Source of the DNA: Rana temporaria
Lineage: Eukaryota > Chordata > Amphibia > Anura > Ranidae
Length of the DNA: 64,000 nt
NCBI RefSeq assembly: GCF_905171775.1
Contig: NC_053489.1
Span: forward strand, 396,013,983-396,077,982
Reading direction: 5' to 3'
Part shown: piece by piece, positions 23,847-35,180 of the stretch
Layout of the letters: each line of letters begins with the position of its first letter
How positions within the stretch are numbered: position 1 is the stretch's first letter
Position numbers and translations under genes: made by a program
The notes under the pieces: generated by a model
Database searches by the model: none
What the model was told of the DNA's origin: nothing
What the model saw: the letters and a program-made list of their open reading frames with translations, nothing else

Positions 23847-24475
23847 GCACTGTGCATCAAACATGTTCCATGTTTGTTTATTCTTAAAGTACTATTTTTT
23901 TCTTTTTTTTCATCCTTTTTTTGTATCTCAGTGCTGCTTATCTCCTCCAGCTTCTTTGAGCAACTTCCTGTCTACATGCACTTGTTCCAGCATCAACTAC
24001 ACATCAAACCTCAGGACCAGTTTCCTGAAAGTAACTATGGAGGACCACGCCTCAGCAATGCATGTTGGCACAGCTTCTTGTCATGTGTGACAGGGTGACA
24101 ATACAATAGCACAATTGGAGACAGTAGTCACCTCATAAAACCTAAATAAGGACCTTCATGGCAGGATCACCAAGTATTATTTTAATGAAAAGCTCTGCAG
24201 AGTTAAAAATGAAAACAACTTAAGCTATAATGTAAAAGCCTATAGAAGATTTGAGCGATTGGGTTGAGATCTGCTTTAAAACACCAACTGCAGGGAGATT
24301 TGATAAACGGATCCGAATTGAGAAAATCACAGTTTAATACATGTTGTTAGTGCTTGCTGAATGTTTGATAAAACAGTGCTTCTATGCAATATCAGGATGT
24401 TTCAGGTTACCCTGATCACGTGTACATTGCATAGTATAAAGTATTTGAGAGGACACACACAAAAAATCTACATCA
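23847..24475. other. Unclassified stretch
   Basis: Pyrimidine-rich at 23870-23930. Two overlapping frames of about 75 codons have no known motif. Confidence 0.4.
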
Positions 24476-24778
24476 AGGCAGCCAATATATTATGTATTTT
24501 TTTATTCAAACAGCAGATTGAATGAAAGAAAATGCCTTTATTCCCCCATCTACATATTTGATGTGGATGGGGGAATCCTACCTGCTGTGGTATTGTATTC
24601 TGACAGCAGGAAGCCTTCCATGCTATCAGGATGCAATGCTTGAGGCACTGATCATTTGGGAAAAACTCAACGGGTCAATAGTTTGACTTGTGTACAACCA
24701 GCCTGCCCACACATGGATCGAAACTCGGCCGATCCCTGCTGAACCAGCCAAATTTTGATCCATGTATGGCTGGCTTTA
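24476..24778 (+). repeat. Interspersed repeat E, copy 3
   Basis: Third copy, with TTATTCAAACAGCAGATTGAA, ATTTGATGTGGATGGGGGA, GTATTGTATTCTGACAGCAGG and CCAAATTTTGATCCATGTATGG, ending in the uninterrupted form of the site where copy 1 carries the hAT insertion. Confidence 0.78.
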
Positions 24779-24899
24779 ACTACTGAAAATACATGTCTAT
24801 AGTTAAAACAACCTTTATTTTAACAAAAAAAGATCTTATACATTTTTCAGGTTTTAATCTGCAATCACATATGTCCCTCACTTCCCTATCAGTGGGTGA

Positions 24900-24995
24900 T
24901 AGAACAGAAGATTACAATGCACGCATACAAAAATGAAATTTTAATTCTTCAAGGCTATTTAAAACACCTAAATATATTCAGCAAATAAGCAAAAA
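24900..24995 (+). repeat. Direct repeat flanking Harbinger-like MITE A2 (left copy)
   Basis: AACAGAAGATTACAATGCACGC and the CATACAAAAATG...CAAGGCTATT words recur at 25966-26060. The two copies, about 1.07 kb apart and in the same orientation, flank the MITE at 25110-25803. Confidence 0.7.
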
Positions 24996-25109
24996 TATGG
25001 GGATCTGGTCTCCCAAAGTACCCCATTATCAGTGGGTCCTACTCTATTCATAGAATGATCCTGCTTCTTAACCATGGGAGAAATACACTCCTCTATATGG
25101 GAGAACTAA

Positions 25110-25803
25110 GGGCCACGAATCCCGGGCGCAACTTAACTTTTCGGATTTAAGTTACACCGCCGCAATTTTTCCAAGTTAGTGCCCGATCGACAAAGCACTT
25201 ACCTGGAAATTTGCGGCGGTGTATCCTAAATCCGGCCGGCGCAGGGCGGGCCAATTCAAATGGGGCGAGTCCCATTTAAATTAGGCGCACTCCCGCGCCG
25301 GACGTACTGCGCATGCTCCGTTTCCGAACTCCCGCCGTGCTTTGCGCGCCGTGACGTCATTTTTCCGAACGGCGACGCGCGTAGCGTACTTCCGTATTCC
25401 CGGACGGCTTACGCAAACGACGTTGATTTTCAAATTTCGACGCGGGAACGACGGACATACTTTAGACAGCAATACACTTGCTGACTAAAGTTAGGGCAGC
25501 AAAAAAAAAGTGTAAATTTGCGACGGGAAACTAGACTAGCGGCGACGTAGCGAACGCGAAAAACCGTCGTGGATCGCCGTAACTCCTAATTTGCATACCC
25601 AACGCTGGTTTACGACGCAAACTCCCCCCAGCGGCAGCCGCGGTACTGCATCCTAAGATCCGACAGTGTAAAACAATTACACATGTCGGATCTTAGGGAT
25701 ATCTATGCGTAACTGATTCTATGAATCAGCCGCATAGATAGAAACAGGAAAACGACGGCGTATCAGCAGATACGCCTGCATATCCCTTTTGTGGATCTGG
25801 CCC
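25110..25803. mobile_element. GGGCCA(G/C)ATTC MITE (copy A2), TAA target duplication
   Basis: Flanked by TAA (25107-25109 and 25804-25806). The left end GGGCCACGAATCC and right end GTGGATCTGGCCC are inverted. It carries the same CCTAAGATCCGACAGTGTAA hairpin and, on the minus strand, the CGTCGTTCCCGCGTCGAAATT box. It lies inverted relative to A1. Confidence 0.87.
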
Positions 25804-25965
25804 TAAGAGGACTCCTTCTATAACTCAGGTGGACACTAATTAGGGATACTGGTGAGGCATGGGATGCTCCAGCCCAAGGGATCTGGTCAGGACCCATACA
25901 AAAGACTTGGGGGGGCACACCCTAAAAATGCATTACATTAAAGATGGTGCAGCTATAAGACCATA

Positions 25966-26060
25966 AAAACAGAACAGAAGATTACAGCGCACACATACAA
26001 AAATGGCATTTAAATCCTACAAGGCTATTCAAATCACCTGACAAAAACTGAAAAAAACAA
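25966..26060 (+). repeat. Direct repeat flanking MITE A2 (right copy)
   Basis: AACAGAAGATTACAGCGCACAC, CATACAAAAATGGCATTT and CAAGGCTATTCAAATCACCT match the left copy at 24900-24995 with scattered differences. Confidence 0.7.
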
Positions 26061-26200
26061 AAAGGGTCATTGCCTCTACCTATAACTGGTCTTTACAGCA
26101 AAGAGCACTGGAAGGGCAGACACATGTCCAATAAAAATAATTTCTAAGCTCAACTTAACAACCAGCCAGCGACCAACCAAATGAACCTGTATAACAGTAT

Positions 26201-26480
26201 GGGGGTTATTTACTAAAGGCAAATCCACTTTGCACTACAAGTGCACTTCAAATGCACTTGGAAGTGCACTGCATGTGCAATTGGAAGTGCAGTCGCTGTA
26301 GATCTGAGGGGGACATGGAAGGAAAATAAAAAATAACATTTTAGCTTGCACATGATTGGATGTTAAAATCATCAGAGCTTCTCCTCAGTTCAGAGCTTCC
26401 CCTCAGATCTACAGCGACTGCACTTGCACTTGCAGTGCACTTGTAGTGCAGAGTGGGTTTGCCTTTAGTAAATCAACCTC
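26201..26480. mobile_element. Hairpin MITE GGGGGTTATTTACTAAAGG, TAT target duplication
   Basis: TAT flanks both ends (26198-26200 and 26481-26483). GGGGGTTATTTACTAAAGGC is matched by GCCTTTAGTAAATCAACCTC at the right end, and inner arms (GCACTACAAGTGCACTT, GCAGTCGCTGTAGATCTGAGG) also pair. GGGG-TGATTTACTAAA ends with TWA duplications are known from Harbinger MITEs of frogs. Confidence 0.92.
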
Positions 26481-26641
26481 TATGAGTTAAAAACAGGGGT
26501 TTAGTTGCACACATTTGCAAATACATGCGTAAGCTGCAGGCCCCGCCAAGGCACCCTGTATCCTGCAGACCCTAACTCTAAATTTAAAGAGTCTCCACAG
26601 TGAAAGCACATGTATTCTGATGGATAGATGAAGGGAAGATG

Positions 26642-26915
26642 ACTTATGCCGCATACACACGATCATTTTTCAGCATGAAAGAAAACGTAGTCTAAAAAAC
26701 TACGTTTTTCCAAATTCATCATTAAAACGATGTTGCCTACACACCATCGTTTTAAAAAAATGCTCTAGCAAAGCGCGGTGACGTACAACACGTATGACGG
26801 CACTTTAAAGGGGAAGTTCCATTTTCCTTTGGGCAGTTTCCTAGACGAAAATGTACACACGACCGGTTTCTTGCTCGTTTTTGCCGAGAAACTGGGTCGT
26901 GTGTACGAGGCCTTA
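26642..26915. mobile_element. Chimeric GTACACAC-type MITE
   Basis: Starts TTATGCCGCATACACACGATC and ends GGTCGTGTGTACGAGGCCTTA. The left half has AAAACGTAGT...ACTACGTTTT arms; the right half (CACACGACCGGTTTCT, CCGAGAAACTGGGTCGTGTG) resembles the GGCCCCGTACACACG family, so two relatives seem fused. Confidence 0.65.
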
Positions 26916-26919
26916 GGCG

Positions 26920-27300
26920 ATATCTGCAGATGAGGTTGGTGATGTAGCTGGTGGGCGATGTTGTGGATGGCCTTATATGTTGTGGTTAGTATTTTGAATT
27001 TTATACAGTGGGGATAGCCTGTGTAAGTGCAGGCAGGTGAGGAGAGAGTTGCAGTAGTTGAGGCAGGAAATAACCAAGGAGTGATTAAGTTGTTTTGTGA
27101 TGTCATTAGTCAGAAAGTGGCGAATTCTGGAAATGTTATGGAGGTTAGGGTAGCAAGATGTTGCCAGTGATTGGATGTGGAGGCTGAAAGAGAGGTTGGA
27201 GTCAAGGATTACACCCAGTACCCTGGCATGTGTAGAGGGACCAATGGTTGTGCCATTGGTCTTAATGGTAAAGTCATGGGGAGGTTGGACGGGAGGAGGA
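26920..27300 (-). pseudogene. LINE reverse transcriptase C-terminal fragment (CR1/L2/Rex-like)
   Basis: The minus strand reads LGVILDSNLSFSLHIQSLA, then SRIRHFLTDDITKQLNHSLV and ISCLNYCNSLL before losing the frame. LGV-LDSxLSF..HI followed by LV.S.LDYCNSLL is the standard ending of the reverse transcriptase in CR1/L2/Rex-type LINEs. The catalytic YADD region is upstream of the fragment and missing. Frame breaks and loss of the 5' part mean it is dead. The exact clade cannot be decided from this piece. Confidence 0.8.
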
Positions 27301-27644
27301 AATATTACAAGTATAATGCATATATACAGATTTCAATAACATTGTATTAGCATGTATTAATGTATCTGCTTTAATACTTCAATGGAGTATTAAAGATTCA
27401 ATCTTTCATTTATGGCCCACTACCATAAACTGCTGGATAAGCCTGCTCCACTGGTCTCAAACTAATAGTCAGTACTGATAACATATGGCCCAATGATAAC
27501 CAAAATAACCTTTTTGCTATATTAGACAGCTTTCCAGAAAAGTCACGGTTCCATAAGTCCATTTATATATGAAAAATGTTGCACATTTCATCAGGAGATG
27601 ACTCTGGAAACTGCAAATATGAGCCCTGAAATTACTGAAAATAA

Positions 27645-28409
27645 ATAAAGGTTAGGTTCACCTTTTGTAACATGTTACATGTTATACCCATATATAGGTG
27701 TAAAATGTAATGTGTTACTGTGCTCCAGTCCCCACACCCCCGCTATCCCCCATTGTGACAGTGGGTGGGGGATCATCTCCTCTCACCTGCTACCACAATT
27801 TAAAAACAGAGCAGTTGTGTATGGCTCCACACACACAGCAGCATCATTCATTCACACAGATCTATCATTCATTCACTCACTCTTATCTGCGACCATGGCT
27901 AACAGCTTGTAGTTCTCGATGAACTGTGAGGCCCCGTACACACGACCCAGTTTCTCGGCAGAATTCAGCCAGAAACTCGGTCGGAACTGTATTCTGCCGA
28001 GAAACCCGGCCGTGTTTACACTTTCGGCCGAGGAAGCCGACGAGGATCTCGGCGAGGAAATAGAGAACATGTTCTCTATTTCCTCGTTGTTCAATGGGAA
28101 ATTTCGGCTCGCCGAGATCCTCGGCGGCTTCACAAGGAACTCAACGAGCAAAACGATGTGTTTTGCCAGTCGAGTTCCTTGGACGTGTGTACGGGGCCTG
28201 AGAGCGCTGATGAGTTCATTGACTCATCCTGCAATTCAGTAAGTGTCTGCCCATATGGGAGGTACATGCAGACAGCAAGAGCCTGGCATTGCACCTGCAA
28301 TCCACTGATGTTGGGTGCAATGCTTTAGAGGCTACAGTGTAAAAAAATAAATTTACCCTCAAAATCATGTGCATTTATTATTTTTTGAACGGGTGAACTT
28401 ATCCTTTAA
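27645..28409. mobile_element. MITE with TAAAGGTTAGGTTCACC termini, interrupted by copy C2
   Basis: Left TAAAGGTTAGGTTCACCTTT and right GGTGAACTTATCCTTTA are inverted repeats. GTAACATGTTACATGTTATA near the left end also occurs at 13722. The MITE at 27930-28198 is nested inside it, so this element is older. Confidence 0.75.
27930..28198. mobile_element. MITE, GGCCCCGTACACACG family (copy C2), TGA duplication
   Basis: GGCCCCGTACACACGACCCA and ACGTGTGTACGGGGCC termini, flanked by TGA (27927-27929 and 28199-28201). The interior is in the opposite orientation to C1. The central palindrome GAACATGTTC is at 28065-28074. The roughly 100-codon frames on both strands are artefacts. Confidence 0.9.
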
Positions 28410-30258
28410 AAATCCATTGGCAAGTATTATAGTTCACAGTGATGTATTTCGCTGTTTGTGCCATTTTACAAGGATTTTTAGGGTAATCATAAAAATACTG
28501 CTCTACAGAATCCAGAAATGACTTTTTATCTACACAAAAATGAGTACATAAATTTAGTGAAATGTGTTATCATATCTTTCATCCAAAGTGTGTTATTATT
28601 TCATAGTTAGGTATGTCAGGATTTAACTGTTGGTAGCATCCCAGTGTTTGACTAGCTTCCATGATGGGATTATAATTCCTCAACATCTGGGGGTTCTTAG
28701 GGATTGTTGTCGACTAAGTGAAGATGTTTATATTTGGTTTTCACCAATCTTGCTTGTATATCCCTAACTTTGCAGCAAATACAATTGAAGTCTAGGAGAG
28801 GGAGAATCTTGTTATTTAATTCTTACTATTTGTAAGGCTAATAATGACACTATTGTCAGACAAAGTGCATAAGCGCTGGACACAGTCATGGGGGACATAA
28901 TCATGGGGGCCAAATAAGCGCTGGACACAGTCATGGGGGCCAAAATTAAGCAAAACAAAAACAGTATCTCTGCCTACACAGAGCTGTCAGCTCTCTTCAA
29001 CAACAACTGACACTTTGAAAATTGACACTTTAAAAAAAAGGTGACTGTTTTATTCATTACTTCAAATTATTGACTTTTCTAACTCATCTGACTAGAGACA
29101 AAGGTTATGTCCCTAGTAGCATTGTAGGTGTTCCTTTTTTCTGGCGGCTAACCTGTGAAGTTTTCGGCCAAAAAAATACAACATTTCTTGACACATTTGA
29201 AAAGCAATGGTTATTGTAAATAGGATATCTGGACATTTTAAAAGGATTCTCACTTTCACTGAGATTACAAGTTTGCTTGGACTTTATTTAATAACAATTC
29301 ATTTTTTTTTAAATGTGTCAAGAAAGTTAGTGTATATCACCATTAATGGTTGTACTTCATTGCTTCTCTGGTATGTGGACATTTCAGGAGCATTCTCATT
29401 TGAGATGAGAATTGTGCTTGGACTTTTTATCTCTCAGCCAATTACCCCAATAACATTTCTAAACTGATCTTTATCTCTAAAGCCTAACCCTTTGAAAAAG
29501 GCCTGTACCACTCAAACATGTCAAGAAAATATAGTTCTATTATTTAAATATTTATATTTCTTTGCCCCTCCTTGAAACCATTTTCAGAATTACATGTAGC
29601 CCACAGAAGGGGTATCTAGATAGCTTACATCTTTAATAACTTATGTTAGCCAATAAACGTTACTTTTTGAACTCATTATCAATAATACTGTTTTGTATTT
29701 TTATTGGTAATATAATGTTTGCAATAGGTTCCTGACTATTGAAAGTTGAAAAATTATTATTGGATTATTTTGAGCTATTATATACTATACTTGGTTAAAA
29801 CATTTGTAGAATTTGTTTTAAATGTTGTCTTGGAAAAAAATGATCATTGTACCCAAAAGTGAAATTCCAGGTATAGGGGAAGCTCATGGGTTGAAACACC
29901 CACTGACTTGTTATATCTTTTGGGTAGTCCAACGGCACAACCCCCTACCATAGTTCCTCATTTTTTCCCCATCCTTCTTGGAGTCTCTCCATTTACTATA
30001 ATAAGGATGTCCTAATTCCTATTGTTGCATTCTTAATATTTAGAAATTGAATCCAATAAGTAGAATAGGACCGCCTATGTAAAGGCTGTGGAAAATCTGA
30101 AGACCAGGCACCTCAAGCACAAACATCTCATCGCTGAAATCCTCCAAAAAATATAAAAAATCGTTAGATGTTTCAACACAGCATCCACCAAAAATGTAAA
30201 AAGTATCGCTATTAAGTGTGCTGCATGTAAATTCTGACAGTTATTTTTATTTTTTTAG
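28410..30258. other. Intron upstream of the SSBP exon
   Basis: A small tandem duplication (AAGCGCTGGACACAGTCATG) sits at 28870-28950. An imperfect inverted pair around 29180-29330 shares TTTCTTGACACATTT / AAATGTGTCAAGAAA. The poly-pyrimidine tract at 30240-30258 serves the exon. Nothing else recognised. Confidence 0.5.
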
Positions 30259-30342
30259 GGGCCTCCTGGTTCACAGCCATCACCTCATGCACAACCACCT
30301 CCACACAACCCCAACAATCCCATGATGGGTCCACACAGTCAG
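30259..30342 (+). CDS. SSBP3/SSBP4-family gene, internal exon (proline-rich region)
   Basis: An 84-nt exon of exactly 28 codons. A pyrimidine tract ending TTTTTTAG precedes it and GTAAGC follows it. It encodes GPPGSQPSPHAQPPPHNPNN followed by PMMGPHSQ, a segment typical of the proline-rich middle of SSBP3 and SSBP4; as I recall, the main SSBP2 form lacks it. SSBP proteins bind LDB1 through an N-terminal LisH/LUFS domain and stabilise LIM-homeodomain transcription complexes in the nucleus; this part belongs to the Pro/Gly-rich activation region. Both ends are phase 0, so skipping the exon would keep the frame. The next exon in the window, at 44325, continues the family's protein order. The NNPMM spacing is one residue longer than the SSBP3 form I remember, which favours SSBP4, but the paralogue is not settled. 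Earlier exons were not found and probably lie upstream of the window. Confidence 0.93.
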
Positions 30343-30511
30343 GTAAGCAGTGTAAACATTGACATTATTTGCAGTAGATTACTTTTTGATTTGAGGAACA
30401 GTTTAATCTGTTATGGACATAAGACATTTTCAGTTAAGGGTTTCACCTTTGTAAATAGTGGCAAAAAAGTATATGCAGTCTACAAAGCCCAAGTAGTTAA
30501 CAATAAACATA

Positions 30512-31253
30512 GGGGCAGATCCACAAAAGCATTACGCCGGCGTATCTCCAGATACGCCGGCGTAATTTTAAATTTCCCGCGCCGTATCTTTGTTTTGTAT
30601 CCACAAAACAAGATACGACGGCATCTGGGATCGATCCGACAGGTGTACGTCTTAGTACGCCGTCGGATCTTAGATGCAATTTTTCGGCGCCCACCAGGTG
30701 GCGTTTCCATCGAAATCCGCGTTGAGTATGCAAATTAGCTATTTACGGCGATCCACGAATGTACGTCCGGCCGGTGCATTTTTTTACGTCGTTTTCGTTA
30801 GTTTTTTTACGGCGTATAGTTAAAGCTGCTGTTATGAGGCTTGCTCAATGTTAAGTATGGCCGTCGTTCCCGCGTACAATTTTGAATTTTTTACGTCGTT
30901 TGCGTAAGTCGTTCGCGAATAGGAATTTGCGTAGAATGACGTCACCGTCGTAAGCATTGGCTGGTTTCGGTTTAATTTTGAGCATGCGCACTGGGATACC
31001 CCCACGGACGGCGCATGCGCAGTTAAAAAAAAATTTTGTTTACGTCGGGTCACGACGTATTTACATAAAACACGCCCCCATTACATCAATTTGAATTAGG
31101 CGCCATTACGCCGGCAAAGATACACTACGCCACCGTAACTTACGGGGCGGATTCTTTCAGGATTTGAAAAAAAAATTAAGTTACGGCGGCGTAGTGTATC
31201 TTAGATACGCTACGCCCGGCGCATAAATGCGCCGCTGTACGAGGATCTGCCCC
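30512..31253. mobile_element. GGGGCAGATCCAC MITE (copy A3), 170 bp after an SSBP exon
   Basis: GGGGCAGATCCACAAAAGCA and GAGGATCTGCCCC are inverted ends; the flanks ATA and ATG suggest an eroded 3-bp duplication. It has the ATACGCCGGCG stem, the GTCGGATCTTAGATGCAATT hairpin side and the AAGTATGGCCGTCGTTCCCG box. It is dense in CpG and lies just downstream of the splice donor at 30343. Confidence 0.88.
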
Positions 31254-31345
31254 ATGATGTTTAAAAATCTTCACTACTGTAACTGTTGTAACTGTAAGTC
31301 ATTTGTGCCCCCACTGAGGCCTGACAGAAAAAACATCCATTATCC

Positions 31346-31769
31346 TAATGCCGCGTACACACGATTGGAAATTCCGACACGAAAAGTCCGATGTGAGCCT
31401 TTGGTCGGAAATTCCGACCATATGTATGCTCCATCAGACTTTTGCTGTCGGAATTTCTGCCAACAAAAGATTGAGAGCATGTTCTCTATTTTTCCGCCGG
31501 AAAAAGTTCCTATCGGAAAATCCGCTCGTCTGTATGCAATTGCGATGTGCAAAAAAACATGCATGCTCAGAGTCAAGCAGAAGAGGCGAACTGCCTATTG
31601 AACTTCATTGATCTCGGCTCGTCGTACGTCTTGTACGTCACCGCATTTGGAATTTCCAACAAGATTTGTGTGACCGTGTGTATGCAACACAAGTTTGAGC
31701 CAACATTCCGTCAGAAAAAAAAAACACGGTTTTCTTGTCGGAATTTCCAATCGTGTGTACGCGGCATTA
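31346..31769. mobile_element. MITE, TAATGCCGCGTACACACG family (copy B3)
   Basis: Exact terminal inverted repeat: TAATGCCGCGTACACACGAT at the left and ATCGTGTGTACGCGGCATTA at the right. The interior has GGAAATTCCGAC words and GAGCATGTTC (31475-31484), plus the TTGAACTTCATT segment shared with B2 and B4. Confidence 0.9.
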
Positions 31770-33192
31770 GAGCTATGTCCTATTCTTTTCCTATGGAATG
31801 GTTAGCCATTCGATTTTCACCCCCAGCATCACAGGAGTGAGTGGGGTTCTAGTTCAAATCACCATGCATAAGCTAAGCAGATGCAACAGGGAAGAGAACA
31901 CACCGCACATGCTTGGGCTCTGAATTAGGATGTTGCTTGCTCCTGTCATGCTGGTGGGAGCATCCAAAAGCTTGTCCAAAGAAGAGGACTGGGTAGAGGT
32001 CTATGAATAATAAGAGTATATCTTGTGGACTTTAAAGGGGGCACAAATGAACTTCAGGCATGACAGCTGCAGTAGTGAAAAATTTTAAAATCTGCTACAT
32101 TTGTTGTTACCTACTGGGGATTGAGGACTGCTTACGCTATTTTGTTATGAAGATAAGTTAACGCTTTAAGTACAGAGTACATACCTAAAGTATAGTGACT
32201 TTATACAGCTGTTGCCATAAAGTGATCAAAGCCTTCAATATTACTCTTCAAAAAAGCTGTTCATTTATATTTAATACCAAATATATCTCATTTGACATAA
32301 TCAAAATTACAGCTTAAATCAAAACCGTACCTTGTTGTATTAGTCCCCCACTCTTCTTCTGCACTGCCATCTTCAAAAATCGAACATTACGCAGAAATTC
32401 CCCCATGTGTGCACACATACAAAGCAGATGTCTGCCACTCCCTTTGCATATGTATAATGTGCACAAGAAGGGGGGATTTCATGTAGACGCTAGTCCATAT
32501 GCTAGATGCACATGCATAGTAATCCTTTTGCATGTGTGCAGTCATACGAAGGCCAGTGATGCAGAGCATGTGCACTGCCCCTCCACCCGGTAACATTCTA
32601 CCCCCTATGATAAGTGTGAGATCACAGGAGGCAGGAAGGTCTGACCTAGACCATAAGGTAGGAAGTGCTCCGCTTTAACTACTGACAGGGGCAGTCTTGT
32701 CGGTTTTATTTTTTCATGTTATGAGAAACTCAGGCAATGAAAACTATTGCATATATAAACATATGGAAGTATCTGGTTTCATTATATCAGGTATGTTGAA
32801 TAGAAGCATTTTTAATTGAATTGCCATGAAGGCAAGTGATTTTATTTTCATGTTGCATAACAAAGCACTTTCATTGGTTTAGTCCTTCTGTGCATCATTA
32901 TTATCACGTTCAACCCCAAGGTTGAAAAAAACAATGTTTCAGCCACATAATTGATTATTGCACTTAACACAGACAATTTGGCACCATTTTTTGGCACAGA
33001 TTATTTGTTCCATTGTATGTCAGTGCTTTTATTTTATTACTGAGATAGTATTGCATTTATTTGTTTAGGCACATTCATTTTTGAGCACTGTTATTTGCAT
33101 AATTTGGCTAGTAATTATCATTAGTAGTAGGGATCTGGCTGGCCTTAGGATGTAGGTTGAGGTATAGTGGTTAGGAAAAGGTATTAGGCATA
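31770..33192. other. Unclassified intronic stretch
   Basis: A pair of overlapping 60-70 codon frames at 32387-32596 on opposite strands reflects CATGTGTGCA-rich sequence. No convincing gene or repeat boundary. Confidence 0.4.
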
Positions 33193-34723
33193 CACTCCAC
33201 TGGGTATATATAAGAATACCCCCCTCTTTAGAATAATCACATTTTGTTGCTTTGTAGCCTGAATTAGGGCAGACACATTTTTTGTTTTATCCAGCCATAT
33301 TTACTCAGTGCAACTTATAACATCCAACTGAAAGATAAAGCACAAACATGTCAGAAAAACAAAAGCAGAATCACTGACTTGGAAAAAGGATCACTCCCCT
33401 TCCTAAAAATGATGTGTAAACTCAATGAGGTGTAGCTAATCACCTTCTTAATGGCACACACAGCCATTTGACTTTCAACTGTGATCACCTGTGGTCATTT
33501 TGATTAGCTCAGCATGAAAAGAGCTTTCCTAGAGCATTTCAGTCCCTGGTAGTGCAACTGACGCAAACAATCAACTATGGATGGCAAGGCACTGCCAAAA
33601 GATCTCCAGTATAAAGTTGTGAACAGGCACAAGTCAGGAAATGGATACAATTTTTTTTAACAAAGGCTTTATCAATGCCTAGAAGCACAGTGAAGTCTAT
33701 TTTTAAGAAGTGGAGGGTATTTGGTACAACAAAGACCCTCCCTAGATCAGGACACTGCTCCAAACTGGATGAAGAGCCAGGAGGAAACTGGTCAAAGAGG
33801 CTACCAAGAGGCTTACAGCAACTCTGAAGCAATTGCAGGAATTTATGACAAAGAGTGATCATTGTGTGCATGTGACAACAGTATCACAAATTCTCCACAA
33901 ATGTGGCTTGTATGGAAGGATTGCAAGAAAAAAAGCCACTCCTCAAGAAAGGCCACATGCTTTGCCAAAACACACCTTGAAGATTCTAAAGCCTCATGAA
34001 AGGTGCTATGGTCAGATGAGACTAAAATTTAATTATTTGGCTTCAACACCAAATGAAATGTCTGGAGAATATACAGCTTACAATCCAAATAACATTCCTA
34101 CAGTAAAGCATGGAGGAGGTAATATCCTTGTTATGAGGGTGTTTCTCTGCAGCAGCGACTCAAGCACTGGTCAGAATAGAAGGTAAAATGGATGGGGCAA
34201 AATACTGTCAAATTCATGAGGAAAATCTGCTGTCCTCTGCCAGAAAGTTGTTAGTGGGAAGAAGGTTTACCTTTGGCAAAATGTGTGTGCATTGGAAAAT
34301 GTGTACATGTTTGTGGGAAATAAAAACGTTTAATTAAAAAAAAAAAAAAACAATGACAGTGACCAAAAGCACACAGCAAAAATTACCACACAATGGTTGG
34401 AGGAGAAAGAGCTGGAGTTCCTTGCATGTCCTAGTCAGAGCACAGACTTAAAACCCATTGAACCATCAAATTGAACTGAAATTGAGCAGTTCTGCAAAGA
34501 AGAGTGGGCAAATATTAAGTATCCAAGTATAGATTTGCAAAGTTAGTACTGACAGAAGGATGTGATCCTTTTTCCAACTCAGTAATTCTGTTTTTGATTT
34601 ATTTCTTGTTGGTGTTAAATCTTTCACTTGGATGTTATAATACAGCTGGATAAAACAAAAACTCTGCCTGTCTTTATTTCAGGCTGCAAAGCAACATATT
34701 ATTTTATATACCCATTGTATGTG
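33193..34723 (+). mobile_element. Tc1-like transposon, complete ends, dead
   Basis: TA at 33191-33192 and 34724-34725 flank inverted ends CACTCCACTGGGTATATA and TATATACCCATTGTATGTG. A second inverted block (TTGCTTTGTAGCCTGAATT and TTTTGTTTTATCCAGC with complements at 34625-34695) gives the IR/DR layout of Tc1 elements. The body holds a damaged plus-strand transposase (separate entry). Length about 1.53 kb, normal for Tc1. Confidence 0.9.
33570..34560 (+). pseudogene. Tc1 transposase pseudogene
   Basis: The longest frame (33833-34186) contains HKCGLYGRIARKKA, then TKFN-like text in other frames around the first catalytic Asp, and YTAYNPNNIPTVKHGGGNI, a Tc1 transposase hallmark. Further downstream, other frames read KMDGAKYCQIHEENLLSSAR and QWLEEKELEFL. 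Frameshifts, stops and a roughly 75-bp insertion with an AATAAAA signal and a run of 14 A (about 34275-34350) interrupt the gene between the FTF- segment and the second catalytic Asp. The enzyme would cut at TA sites as a DDE transposase if intact; here it is non-functional. Confidence 0.88.
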
Positions 34724-34725
34724 TA

Positions 34726-35180
34726 ATCAAACTATGTTTTAAAATTTTGGATAAAGTAAGTAGTGGATAAAACCTCTGCCAGTTTATTTCTTCTTCTGTT
34801 GAAAAATGTTTCTTTCATATCATGTCCCATAGAGACAACAAAGTGGAATTTTAGACAGCTGTAACAAGAACTGGAGTCAGTGGAAGATTTCTCCCCTACC
34901 TACCTGTTCTAGTGACAACTGTAACATTTTGGATTTCCAGTCATTTTCTGTCACAATGGAAAATGGTCTCCAAGGCAAATATAGAGTGGAAAATCTCAAA
35001 AATCTTACTCTATCCAAAACTAAAACAAAACACGTTTTGGCATCTGCCATTGCATGCTTGATCAGGGTTACTCTGTTTGCTCATTGTGAGGATTTTTCCA
35101 GGCTATCTAGGAAGCAAGTGATGGAAAGCATCTCCCACTTCCACTCCATGTTCCAAAAATAAGTTTTAGCTATATATATG
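34726..35180. other. Unclassified stretch
   Basis: A 77-codon frame at 34929 (plus) has no recognised motif. Confidence 0.4.

Noticed and set aside
30322..30738. A 138-codon plus-strand frame
   Set aside because: It is the end of the real SSBP exon read through the splice donor into intron and a MITE.
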